Shown here: piece after piece, positions 36,676 through 47,601 of the stretch
Numbering within the stretch: the first letter of the stretch is position 1
Layout: each line of letters starts with the position of its first letter
From: Silanimonas sp044377035
GTDB taxonomy: Bacteria > Pseudomonadota > Gammaproteobacteria > Xanthomonadales > Xanthomonadaceae
DNA length: 64,000 nucleotides
Reading direction: 5' to 3'
Assembly (NCBI RefSeq): GCF_044377035.1
Contig: NZ_JBILJW010000017.1
Span: 1 to 64,000, forward strand
Notes under the pieces: generated by a model
The model's database searches: none
What the model was told of the DNA's origin: nothing
Seen by the model: only the letters and a program-made list of their open reading frames with translations
Program-made: the position numbers and the translations under genes

Positions 36676-37701
36676 TCAGCGGGGCGGCAGCGCGCCGACC
36701 TGTGGGAGCACGCGCTCCTCGATCACCGCCTGCAAGGGCTGCAGCATCCGGTGCTTCGGGATCACGTCGAGCAGGTAACGCACGAATCGCGGCGCGTCGG
36801 CGAGGTACTTCGGCTTGCCGTCGCGGTGGTTCAATCGCGCGAAGATGCCGAGCACCTTCAGGTGCCGCTGCACGCCGGTCAGATCCACATCGCGGCGGAA
36901 GTCGGCCAGATTCGGCACCGGCAGGCCGGCAGCGGTCGCGCGCTCGTGGTAGCGCGCCACGCCCCAGTCCACGAGGTCCTGCGGCCAGCCGTGGAAGGCG
37001 TCCTTGAACAGCGAGAGCACGTCGTAGCTGATCGGCCCGACCACGGCGTCCTGGAAGTCCAGCACGGCGAGTCCGCCGTCGCGAAGCGGCATCAGGTTGC
37101 GCGGCATGAAGTCGCGATGCACCAGCACGGTGGGCTGCGCGAGGATCGCGTCCATCAGCCGGCGGTAGACCAGCTCCAGCGGGTCGGTCAGCGCGCAGTC
37201 GAGCGGGTGGCCGAGATGAGTGCCCAGGAGCCAGTCGTCGAACAGCTTCAGCTCGCGGGTCAGCAGGGCCTCGTCGTAGCGCGGGAAGCCGGCGGGCGGC
37301 GCGATGGTCTGCAGCGGCAGCAGCTGGTCGAGCGCGGCGTCGAACCAGTCGGTCGCGTTCGATTCGTCGATGACCTGCAGCAGGGTCTGCGCGCCGAGGT
37401 CTTCCAGTAGCAGGAAACCGGCCTCGACCTCGCGGGCCAGAACGCGCGGCACGCGCACGCCGCCGTGTTCGAGCAGGTCGCGGATAGCGAGCCAGGGACG
37501 CACATCCTCCTTGCCGGGCGGCGCGTCCATGAGGATGCGCGTGGGCGTGCCGCTCGAGCGCCAGTAGCTGCGGAAGCCGGCGTCCATCGACGCGCGCTCC
37601 AGCGTTGCGCCGTGATCGCCCAGCGCCATACGGGCGAACGCGAGGCGGTCGTCGGCGCGTGCGGCGTCGTCGGCCGTCGCGGCCGTTCCGGTGTTCGTCA
37701 T
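36676..37701 (-). CDS. amgK: N-acetylmuramate/N-acetylglucosamine anomeric kinase AmgK
   Basis: The 341-residue APH-fold kinase shows F-R-S-Y-W-R near residue 44, L-L-L-E-D-L-G-A-Q-T, catalytic loop V-H-R-D-F-M-P-R-N-L-M and metal-binding L-D-F-Q-D-A-V-V-G-P-I-S-Y-D. The R-D-F-x-x-R-N-L and D-F-Q-D-A forms are characteristic of AmgK. It phosphorylates MurNAc at the anomeric position for MurU, next in the operon. It lies 4 bp downstream of a GlsB-like gene on the same strand. Confidence 0.9.
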   Translation of the reverse strand: MTNTGTAATADDAARADDRLAFARMALGDHGATLERASMDAGFRSYWRSSGTPTRILMDAPPGKEDVRPWLAIRDLLEHGGVRVPRVLAREVEAGFLLLEDLGAQTLLQVIDESNATDWFDAALDQLLPLQTIAPPAGFPRYDEALLTRELKLFDDWLLGTHLGHPLDCALTDPLELVYRRLMDAILAQPTVLVHRDFMPRNLMPLRDGGLAVLDFQDAVVGPISYDVLSLFKDAFHGWPQDLVDWGVARYHERATAAGLPVPNLADFRRDVDLTGVQRHLKVLGIFARLNHRDGKPKYLADAPRFVRYLLDVIPKHRMLQPLQAVIEERVLPQVGALPPR

Positions 37702-37705
37702 CGCC

Positions 37706-37972
37706 TCACTTGCCCTTCAGTGCCTTGACCAGCGCGAGCAGCGCCACCGCGCCGCCCACCGCGGCGGCGAAGCGCATCCAGCGCCCGCCGACGGTGATGT
37801 CGAAGGTGTCCAGCACCCACGAGGCGCAGATCGCGCCGGCCATCCCGAGCAGGGTGGTGAGGATCAGGCCGAGCTTCTGCTTGCCCGGGAAGATCCAGCG
37901 CGCCAGCAGCCCAGCGACGAAGCCCAGCAGCAGGATCTGCACCCAGCCGTAGCCGAGGAAAGCGAGGTCCAT
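37706..37972 (-). CDS. GlsB/YeaQ/YmgE family stress membrane protein
   Basis: The 88-residue three-helix membrane protein (I-L-L-L-G-F-V-A-G-L-L-A-R-W-I-F-P-G; L-I-L-T-T-L-L-G-M-A-G-A; then V-G-G-A-V-A-L-L-A-L) belongs to the Transgly_assoc family. Despite the old name transglycosylase-associated, these proteins have no shown enzymatic role and are stress-induced in enterics. It is adjacent to amgK (4 bp) and 20 bp from the peptidase gene, probably within one leftward unit. Confidence 0.88.
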   Translation of the reverse strand: MDLAFLGYGWVQILLLGFVAGLLARWIFPGKQKLGLILTTLLGMAGAICASWVLDTFDITVGGRWMRFAAAVGGAVALLALVKALKGK

Positions 37973-37991
37973 CGAACGTTCTCCCTTGAGA

Positions 37992-39485
<1,494 letters not shown>

Positions 39486-39560
39486 GGCGGGCTCCGTGGC
39501 GGCCGCTACGGGCCGGCGTGAATGGCGTGTCCTCGATTGTAGTCGGCGCGCGGATCGGGG

Positions 39561-39576
39561 GTAGGAAAATTCCTAC
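39561..39576. repeat. Inverted repeat upstream of comEA-like gene (putative operator)
   Basis: The palindrome gtaggaa-aa-ttcctac (7-2-7) lies 134 bp upstream of the ComEA-like gene start. It is AT-rich in an otherwise GC-rich divergent intergenic region. Three gacgtc copies follow it (39579-39584, 39602-39607, 39632-39637). It fits a dimeric regulator site; I do not recognise the regulator. Confidence 0.5.
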
Positions 39577-39683
39577 AAGACGTCGCGTGAAACTCCTAGC
39601 CGACGTCGGGCGCTCGGTCGATAACCTGCCGGACGTCGGATCGCGATGCTGTCTCCACCGCGGCACGAACCCCGCCGCGGCCC

Positions 39684-39703
39684 CAAGGATGACGGACACG
39701 GAG
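39684..39703 (+). promoter_or_regulatory. GGA motifs in the comEA leader, overlapping the ribosome-binding site (candidate CsrA/RsmA sites)
   Basis: The leader contains caaggatg (39684-39691), an exact CANGGAYG consensus match, then gacgga (39691-39696) and cacgga (39697-39702). The last forms the Shine-Dalgarno sequence 7-8 bp before ATG 39711. Multiple GGA motifs with one over the ribosome-binding site is the usual layout for CsrA/RsmA repression. Binding is not shown. Confidence 0.45.
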
Positions 39704-39710
39704 CCCCCCA

Positions 39711-40061
39711 ATGAACTTCCTGAGCAAGACTTTCGCCGCGCTGCTGTTGGCCCTGGCCTTCGCCGGTGCGGCCCAAGCCAACGAGCGCATCAACATCAAC
39801 ACCGCCGATGCCGCCACGCTGGATCGCGTGATGGACGGCGTCGGCCCGGCGAAAGCCGCGGCCATCGTCGAGCACCGCCGCGTGCACGGCCCGTTCCGCT
39901 CGATCGACCAGCTCGTCAACGTGAAGGGCATCGGCCCGGCCACGCTTGAGCTGAATCGCGCGCGGATCATGGTGGGTGGTGCACCAGCCGCGGCGCCGGG
40001 GACGGCCCGCGCGGCAACGAGCGCCCCGCGCCCCACCGCACCAGCCCCCCGGGTGCGTTGA
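39711..40061 (+). CDS. ComEA-like secreted helix-hairpin-helix protein
   Basis: The 116-residue protein has a signal peptide (A-A-L-L-L-A-L-A-F-A-G-A-A-Q-A, cleavage near 23). It contains tandem helix-hairpin-helix motifs (I-N-I-N-T-A-D-A-A-T-L-D-R-V-M-D-G-V-G-P-A-K, then V-N-V-K-G-I-G-P-A-T-L-E) and a disordered Ala/Pro/Arg tail. Proteins of this type bind double-stranded DNA in the periplasm and ratchet it inward during transformation. pilT/pilU elsewhere in the window fit a pilus-based uptake system. Leader and 3' region both carry GGA motifs. Confidence 0.9.
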   Translation: MNFLSKTFAALLLALAFAGAAQANERININTADAATLDRVMDGVGPAKAAAIVEHRRVHGPFRSIDQLVNVKGIGPATLELNRARIMVGGAPAAAPGTARAATSAPRPTAPAPRVR

Positions 40062-40197
40062 GGCACGGTCTCAAGGACGAGCGCGTCGCCCACGGAGGGG
40101 CGCAAGGATGAACCAGGGAGCGCTGCCCCGGACGGCGGCGTGACCGGCAAGGACGCTGCCCGGTGTCGCCCATGGAATGGGCGGCCGGGCCTTTTTC
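40062..40197 (+). ncRNA. Candidate CsrA/RsmA-sequestering RNA, 3' of comEA-like gene
   Basis: No protein is encoded in this stretch. It holds six CANGGA motifs in 107 nt, at 40072, 40091, 40103, 40114, 40148 and 40171. Three of them (40072, 40103, 40148) match the RsmA/CsrA consensus CANGGAYG exactly. Two (40103, 40114) lie in the 16-nt loop of a hairpin formed by 40097-40103 with 40120-40127. The third exact match falls at the loop edge of an 8-bp stem (40134-40141 with 40153-40160), and the last sits in the terminator loop. It ends in a Rho-independent terminator. No separate promoter is evident, so it may be a 3'-UTR-derived sRNA of the comEA transcript. CsrA binding is inferred from the motif array and the folds. 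Confidence 0.6.
40158..40196 (+). terminator. Rho-independent terminator after comEA-like gene/ncRNA
   Basis: The outer stem gcccgg (40158-40163) pairs with ccgggc (40185-40190). The inner stem gcccat (40168-40173) pairs with atgggc (40177-40182) around a GGA loop. It is followed by c and five T (40192-40196). The structure is GC-rich with a good U-tract, and lies 72 bp before hutD. Confidence 0.8.
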
Positions 40198-40268
40198 TTC
40201 CGCCCCTTCCCGCATGGCGAGGGGCGGGCCAGACTGGCGGGGACCTGTGTTCCGATGTCGGCCCCCGC

Positions 40269-40832
40269 ATGATCGAACTGCTCCCCGCTACCACCCATCG
40301 TCGCGAGCGCTGGAAGAACGGCGGCGGCTGGACGCGCGAGATCCTGCGATTCCCGGCGGACGGCGCGTGGGACTGGCGGATCTCGGTGGCGGAAGTGGGC
40401 TGCGACGGTCCGTTTTCACCCTTCCCCGGCTGCGAGCGCGAGATCGTCCTGATCTCGGGGCAGGGCATGGAACTGCACTTCGCCGATGGCCAGATGCATC
40501 GCCTGGTACCGCCGCACGGTCGGCTGCGCTTCTCCGGTGAGCGGCCGCTGACGGCCCTGCTCGTGGATGGCCCGACGGTCGATTTCAACCTGATGTGGCG
40601 GCGCGACGCCATCGACGCGCAGCTGCTGCATCGGCCAATCGTCGGCTCGATGCTGTTCTTCGGCGAACCCGACGTGACCTGGGTGCTTTACGTGCTGGCC
40701 GGGCAGGTGCGCACGCCGGCTGGCGTACTCGATGTCGGTGACGCGGCGCGCTTCGCCATTCCTCCCGGCGAGCGACGTGTCATCGAGGGAGGCGGCGAGG
40801 TGCTGCTGGTGAAGCTTGCGCCGAAGAGCTGA
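40269..40832 (+). CDS. hutD: HutD family protein
   Basis: The 187-residue double-cupin protein opens with the family signature T-T-H-R-R-E-R-W-K-N-G-G-G-W-T-R-E-I. F-S-x-F-P-G-C-E-R and the second cupin half with V-L-A-G-Q-V-R-T-P-A-G-V-L follow. HutD is linked to histidine utilisation, possibly as a fine-tuner of hut expression in Pseudomonas. No other hut gene lies in this window, so the name rests on homology only. It follows a terminator and is convergent with the Rieske gene. Confidence 0.85.
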   Translation: MIELLPATTHRRERWKNGGGWTREILRFPADGAWDWRISVAEVGCDGPFSPFPGCEREIVLISGQGMELHFADGQMHRLVPPHGRLRFSGERPLTALLVDGPTVDFNLMWRRDAIDAQLLHRPIVGSMLFFGEPDVTWVLYVLAGQVRTPAGVLDVGDAARFAIPPGERRVIEGGGEVLLVKLAPKS

Positions 40833-40850
40833 GCACCGCCGAGGCCACGG

Positions 40851-41168
40851 TCAGCGGTCGTCGCGGGTCCAGACGGCGCCGTCTTCGACCTTCACCGGAA
40901 ACTTCACCAGCGGCAGGTAGGCCGGCGCGCACTGCGCCTCGCCAGTGCGGAGGTCGAAGGTCGCCGAGTGCAGCAGGCAGACCAGCACGCCCCGTTCGGC
41001 ATCGAAGGGTCCGGCCGAGAGCTCGTAGTCCTCGTGCGTGCACTGGTCATGCACGGCGTACAGCGTGCCGTCGAAATTGATCACGAGGATCGGCGTATCG
41101 CCGTCCCAGACCACCCGCGTCTCGCCGGGGGCAAGTTCGTTCTCGGCGCAGACCTTCACCCATGTCAC
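40851..41168 (-). CDS. Rieske [2Fe-2S] ferredoxin-like protein at the end of the suf operon
   Basis: The 105-residue single Rieske domain has the cluster ligands C43-T-H45 and C64-L-L-H67, in the NirD/BphF ferredoxin style. It starts with GTG at 41168, overlapping the GNAT stop by 4 bp (GTGA), so its translation is coupled. As the last gene of the suf transcript it may serve as a client or electron donor for Fe-S biogenesis. That role is inferred from position. Confidence 0.88.
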   Translation of the reverse strand: MTWVKVCAENELAPGETRVVWDGDTPILVINFDGTLYAVHDQCTHEDYELSAGPFDAERGVLVCLLHSATFDLRTGEAQCAPAYLPLVKFPVKVEDGAVWTRDDR

Positions 41169-41692
41169 AGGGCTTTCTCCAGCACCTCGAAGCGCAGGTC
41201 GGTGCGCTTTGGATGGCCGAAGCGCACGTCGCCGTAGGGGAAGGGCTTCTTGACGCCGGTGCGGTGGTAGCCGCGGCGCTCGTACCAGGCGATCAGTTCG
41301 TCGCGGACGTCGATCACCGTCATCCGCATCGCCGAAAGCTGCCAGTCGTCGCGGGCGATGCGCTCGCACTCGCGCAGCACCGCGTCGCCGAGGCCACCAC
41401 CTTGCCGCGCCGGGTCGACGGCGAACATGCCGAAATAGCCCGCGCCGTCGTCGTCGCAGACGTGGGCGCAGGCCACGAGGGCGCTTTCGCGCTCGGCGAG
41501 CACGACGCGGCTGCGGAGGCGGACGAGATCATGCTCCAGCACCTCGGGGGCGACGCGCGGGCCGTCCAGCAGGTCGGCTTCGGTGGTCCAGCCGGCGCGG
41601 CTGCTGTCGCCGCGGTAGGCCGAAGTGACGAGGGCGATGATCGCGTCGCGGTCGGCGAGCGTGGCGGTTCGGAAGTGCAGCGGTGCAGTCAT
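41165..41692 (-). CDS. GNAT-family N-acetyltransferase in the suf operon
   Basis: The 175-residue GNAT has F-R-T-A-T-L-A-D-R-D-A-I near the start, F-A-V-D-P-A-R-Q-G-G-G-L-G-D-A-V as the acetyl-CoA-binding Q/R-x-x-G-x-G/A motif, and a C-terminal W-Y-E-R-R-G-Y. The substrate is unknown. It lies 36 bp downstream of sufS and overlaps the Rieske gene by 4 bp, a layout I know from xanthomonad suf operons. ATG 41692 matches the fold start. Confidence 0.88.
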   Translation of the reverse strand: MTAPLHFRTATLADRDAIIALVTSAYRGDSSRAGWTTEADLLDGPRVAPEVLEHDLVRLRSRVVLAERESALVACAHVCDDDGAGYFGMFAVDPARQGGGLGDAVLRECERIARDDWQLSAMRMTVIDVRDELIAWYERRGYHRTGVKKPFPYGDVRFGHPKRTDLRFEVLEKAL

Positions 41693-41727
41693 GGCGTTGG
41701 CGTGCGGTGTTTGGCGTGGCGATGCGT

Positions 41728-42981
41728 TCAGAGCAGCAGCTGGCGCACTTTGTGGAGCGCGGCCACCAGCGCGTCGATCTCGGCTTCCGTGTTGTAGAAC
41801 GCCAGCGAGGCGCGGCAGGTGGCGGAGACGCCGAACCAAGCCAACAGCGGGTGGGCGCAATGCTGGCCGGAGCGCACGGCGATGCCTTCCAGATCCAGCA
41901 GGGTGGCGAGGTCGTGCGCGTGCGTGCCCTCGATGGCGAAGGAAATCACCGCGGCTTTCTCGCGGGCCGTGCCGAAGATCCGCAGGCCCGGCACGGCGGC
42001 GAGCGCCGCGTTCGCGTGGGCGAGCAGCTTCTGCTCGCGGGCCTCGACGGCCGCCATGCCGAGCGCGGAAAGCCACTCGGCGGCCGCACCCAGGCCGATG
42101 TGGCCGGCGATGTTCGGCGTGCCGGCTTCGAAGCGCATCGGCGGGTCGTTGAACACCGTCCCCTCGAAGCGGACTTCCTTGATCATCTCGCCGCCGCCGA
42201 GGAAGGGCGGCATCTGCGCCAGCAGTTCACGCCGGCCCCACAGGCCGCCGGTGCCGGTCGGGCCGCACATCTTGTGGCCGGTGAAGGCATAGAAATCACA
42301 GCCGAGCGCCGCGATATCCACCGGGCGGTGCGGCACGGCCTGCGAGCCGTCGACGACCGTGGTGATGCCGCGCATCGCGGCCTCGCGGCAGATCTCGCGC
42401 ACGGGATTCACCGTGCCTAGGACGTTGGACACGTGCGCGAAGGCGAGCAGCTTCACCTCGGGCGTGAGCAATCGCCAAAGGCCGTCGAGGTCGAGTTCGC
42501 CTTCGGGGGTGAGCTCGGCGACCTTGATCGTCGCGCCCGTGCGCTCGGCGATGAGCTGCCACGGCACGATATTGGCGTGGTGCTCCATGCGCGTCAGCAC
42601 GATGGCGTCGCCGGGCTTCAGCCGCGGCAGCGCCCACGAGTACGCGACGAGGTTCAGCGCGAAGGTCGTGCCGCTGCACAGCACCAGCTCATCGCGCCGC
42701 ACGTTGAGGAAGCGGGCCAGCGTGCCGCGGGCGCCCTCGTAGGCTTCGGTCGCTTCGCTGCCCAGGGTATGGACGGCGCGGCTGACGTTGGCGTTGTGGT
42801 GCGCGGTGAACTCGTTCACCGCATCGATGACCGCCTGCGGCTTCTGCCCGGTGTTGGCCGAGTCGAGATAGATCAGCGGCTTGCCATGGACCGTGCGTTC
42901 GAGCACCGGGAACTGTGCGCGAATCGCGGACCAGTCGTGGGCGGCTGGGGTGTCGCGCGGCGTGGGGGCAGGCATGCTCAT
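41728..42981 (-). CDS. sufS: Cysteine desulfurase SufS
   Basis: The 417-residue group II cysteine desulfurase supplies persulfide sulfur for Fe-S assembly. PLP lysine lies in F-T-G-H-K-M-C-G-P-T-G, and the active Cys in V-R-S-G-Q-H-C-A-H-P-L with the R-x-x-A-H-C-type loop. L-D-S-A-N-T-G-Q-K-P and N-A-N-V-S-R-A-V-H are also present. ATG 42981 gives a 4-bp ATGA overlap with sufD. No sufE is seen in the operon, so the sulfur acceptor must be encoded elsewhere. Confidence 0.96.
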   Translation of the reverse strand: MSMPAPTPRDTPAAHDWSAIRAQFPVLERTVHGKPLIYLDSANTGQKPQAVIDAVNEFTAHHNANVSRAVHTLGSEATEAYEGARGTLARFLNVRRDELVLCSGTTFALNLVAYSWALPRLKPGDAIVLTRMEHHANIVPWQLIAERTGATIKVAELTPEGELDLDGLWRLLTPEVKLLAFAHVSNVLGTVNPVREICREAAMRGITTVVDGSQAVPHRPVDIAALGCDFYAFTGHKMCGPTGTGGLWGRRELLAQMPPFLGGGEMIKEVRFEGTVFNDPPMRFEAGTPNIAGHIGLGAAAEWLSALGMAAVEAREQKLLAHANAALAAVPGLRIFGTAREKAAVISFAIEGTHAHDLATLLDLEGIAVRSGQHCAHPLLAWFGVSATCRASLAFYNTEAEIDALVAALHKVRQLLL

Positions 42982-44284
42982 TCGCGGGTCGCTGCGGCGG
43001 AAGCGAGGCGGGCGTCGAGCGTGGCGGCCAGCGTGGACTCCAGCGCCTCGTTCGCCAGCACGGCCAGCGGTTCGCGCAGGAAGGCGGCGGTGAGCATCGC
43101 CGTGGCCTCGGCCAGCGGCACGCCGCGGGCGCGCAGGTAGAACAGGGCGGTGTCGTCGAGCCGGCCCACGGTCGCGCCGTGCGCCGCCTGCACGTCGTCG
43201 GCGTGGATGACGAGCACCGGCTGGGTATCGATCTCGGCGCCGTCGTCGAGCAGCAGGTTCTTGTTGGAGAGCGTGGCGTTGCTGCCGTCGGCGCCCTCGG
43301 CGATCAGGATGCCGCCGTGGAACACCGCCCGGCCGCGCTGCGCCCCGAGGCCGCGCCAGGTGAGCTCGCAGCGGGTGTCGCGGGCGCGGTGCTCGATGCC
43401 GAGGCGGGTGTCGAGGTGGCGGCGGCCGTCGGCCAGCAGCACGCCGTTCGCATCGAGCTGCGCGCCGTCGCCGGCCAGGACGACGTCGAGCTCGTGGCGC
43501 GACAGGGCGCCGCCGATTTCGAGGTCGAGCCGACGGTAGTGCGCGTTCGCGCCGAGCGTGGCCTGCGTGCGCTGGACCAGGGTGGCGCCGTCGGCTTCGC
43601 GCTGCACGCGGGCCTGCGTGAGCGTGGCGCCGTCGCCCAGCTCGACGTGCAGCACGGTGTTCAACAGGTGGCGATGCGCGCCAGCGCCGAGGTGGTGCTT
43701 GGCGACGTTGAGAGCCGCGTCGGCGCCGAGGGCGATGCGATGGCGGAGGTGGAAAGCGCGATCCGCACCGTCCTCCACGCCGATGACAACGAGGTGTAGC
43801 GGCGTGGCCACGCGGACCCCGGGCTCGACCTCGAGGACGAAGCCCTCGTCCGCGAGGGCGCCGTTCCATTGCTGGAAAGCGGCGTCGGTGGCCGTCGTGT
43901 CGACTGCCAGCCAGGCCGCTGCTTCGGCCGGCGCCTCACGCAGCACTTCGGACAGCAGGCGCACGCGCAGGCCTTCGGCCAGGCCATGCAGGTCGGAGAG
44001 TGCCGGGGCGTAACGGCCGTTGGCGATGACGAGGCGCGGCGCCGGAATGTCGGCGACCACCTTCAAATCGACATCGACGCGGGCCGCGGGGGCCTCGAAA
44101 CGGCGTGCGGCGAGTGCTCGCAGGGCGGTGTACTTCCAGCGCTCGTTTCGGGTGGTCGGGATGCCGTGCGCGAGGGCGGCCTCGCGGGACAACGCGCGCG
44201 CCGGTGCGAGCGCCGGGGTGGCTTCGGCCATCGCGGTGGCCTGCGCGTCCAGCGCCTCGACCAGCGGGCTGGTCGCGGCCGTGC

Positions 44285-44288
<4 letters not shown>
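42978..44288 (-). CDS. sufD: Fe-S cluster assembly scaffold protein SufD
   Basis: The 436-residue SufBD-family protein has a poorly conserved N-terminus followed by a beta-helix (F-H-G-G-I-L-I-A-E-G-A-D-G-S-N-A, N-K-N-L-L-L-D-D-G-A-E-I-D-T-Q-P) and V-I-H-A-D-D-V-Q-A-A-H-G-A-T-V-G-R. Together with SufB and SufC it makes the SufBC2D complex that builds [4Fe-4S] clusters. It overlaps sufC by 4 bp and sufS by 4 bp. Confidence 0.95.
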
Positions 44289-45049
<761 letters not shown>

Positions 45050-45053
45050 CGGA

Positions 45054-45391
45054 TCAGTCCAGATAGGGCTTCAGGTCGGCCGGGATGGGCATGGGCCGGA
45101 GCGGGTTGACGTTGGCGCCGCCGGTATTCCCCGCGGGCACCCAGATGACGGTCTTGAGCAGGGCGGCGAGGCTGCGCACGACTTGGCCGCGGACTTCGCG
45201 CGCGTCGGCGCGCTTCCAGCCGTTGCGCAACATGCGGAGATGCGCCTTGGTGTGCGCCAGCGTGTGGCGCTGCCCGAGAATGTGGGCACGCTCGAGGTGA
45301 TGGAAGGCCGTCTGCCAGGCCCCAGCGGCTTCGAGCGCGTCCGCTTCGGCGAGCTCGCGACGGTAGGCCTCGCGGAGGGCGGGCGCCATGT

Positions 45392-45395
<4 letters not shown>
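45054..45395 (-). CDS. DUF3703 protein inserted between sufB and sufC
   Basis: The 113-residue helical protein shows L-E-R-A-H-I-L-G-Q-R-H-T-L-A-H-T-K-A-H-L-R-M-L and ends W-V-P-A-G-N-T-G-G-A-N-V-N-P-L-R-P-M-P-I-P, signatures of DUF3703. The first part resembles one TPR-like helical pair with many histidines (four in about 20 residues), possibly metal-binding. It overlaps the sufB stop by 4 bp and precedes sufC by 4 bp, so it is part of the operon. Function is unknown; a role in metal or cluster handling is inferred from position. Confidence 0.82.
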
Positions 45396-46867
<1,472 letters not shown>

Positions 46868-46889
46868 GATGGCTCTCCTCGGGGCGCGC

Positions 46890-47351
46890 TCAGGTCGACG
46901 GGACCAGGGCGGCCGGGATGGCTTTGGGGTTCTTGGGAACGGGCGCCAGGGCGGGCGCCAGCATGTCGGCCAGGGTGGTGCGGTTCAGCGCGTCGAGCAG
47001 CACGTCGTTGATGCGCTGCCAGCCGGCCCGGATGCCGCAATGGGCCTCGATGCCGCAGTCACCGTCGTGCACGCTGCAGGCGGTCATGCCCAGCGGGCCC
47101 TCGAGGGCCTCGACGATGTCGGCCAAGCGGATTTGCGCCGCCGACCGTGCCAGCCGGTAGCCGCCGGCCGCGCCGCGGAAACTCTCGACCAGCCCTGCCT
47201 GCGCCAGCAGCTTCAGCACCTTGGCGACCGTGGCGGCCTCCACCCGCGAGCGCTCGGCCAGCTCGGCGGCGCTGTGCACGCGCTCGGCCTGCTCGGCGAG
47301 CACCGTGAGCACCACGGTGGCGTAGTCGGTGAGTTTGGTGACGCGGAGCAT
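46890..47351 (-). CDS. Rrf2-family SUF operon regulator
   Basis: The 153-residue Rrf2/IscR-like transcription factor has a winged-helix DNA-binding domain (L-T-D-Y-A-T-V-V-L-T-V-L-A, A-T-V-A-K-V-L-K-L-L-A) and three cluster-ligand cysteines at C92, C99 and C105, spaced like those of IscR. It probably senses the Fe-S state and controls the suf operon of which it is the first gene. An iron-sensing rather than redox role cannot be excluded. The promoter and a palindrome lie 60-105 bp upstream. Confidence 0.92.
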   Translation of the reverse strand: MLRVTKLTDYATVVLTVLAEQAERVHSAAELAERSRVEAATVAKVLKLLAQAGLVESFRGAAGGYRLARSAAQIRLADIVEALEGPLGMTACSVHDGDCGIEAHCGIRAGWQRINDVLLDALNRTTLADMLAPALAPVPKNPKAIPAALVPST

Positions 47352-47410
47352 CGGGGCGGTCGCTCGCAGGGGCTGGCGGAAGGGCTGGCCGGAGCCCGGG
47401 CGGCCCCGGG

Positions 47411-47455
47411 CTGAATCAGGACCGGAATTGTACGGATTGACCCCGGCCCGCTCAA
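47411..47455 (-). promoter_or_regulatory. suf operon promoter with palindrome at the start site
   Basis: Reverse strand: -35 ttgagc (47450-47455), 17-bp spacer, -10 tacaat (47427-47432). The palindrome ctgaatcag (47411-47419) lies 7 bp past the -10, spanning the predicted transcription start. It is well placed for repression by the adjacent Rrf2 protein. This is the clearest sigma-70 promoter in the window. Confidence 0.65.
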
Positions 47456-47601
47456 TCGGCGGGGTGTGAAGGGAGCCGCCAGCCGTGTGGCCGGGCCCGG
47501 TTCCGGAGACAATGAGCGCCAGCAGGCGGGGCATACCGACACGCCTTCGATCAGCGCTGACGCGCCTTCTCTTTGCGCAATCGCGCTTCACGGCCTACAC
47601 C

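Noticed and set aside
40062..40268. Leader or riboswitch controlling hutD
   Set aside because: A strong terminator at 40158-40196 separates the motif array from hutD, and no alternative anti-terminator stem was seen, so the array was assigned to the comEA side.
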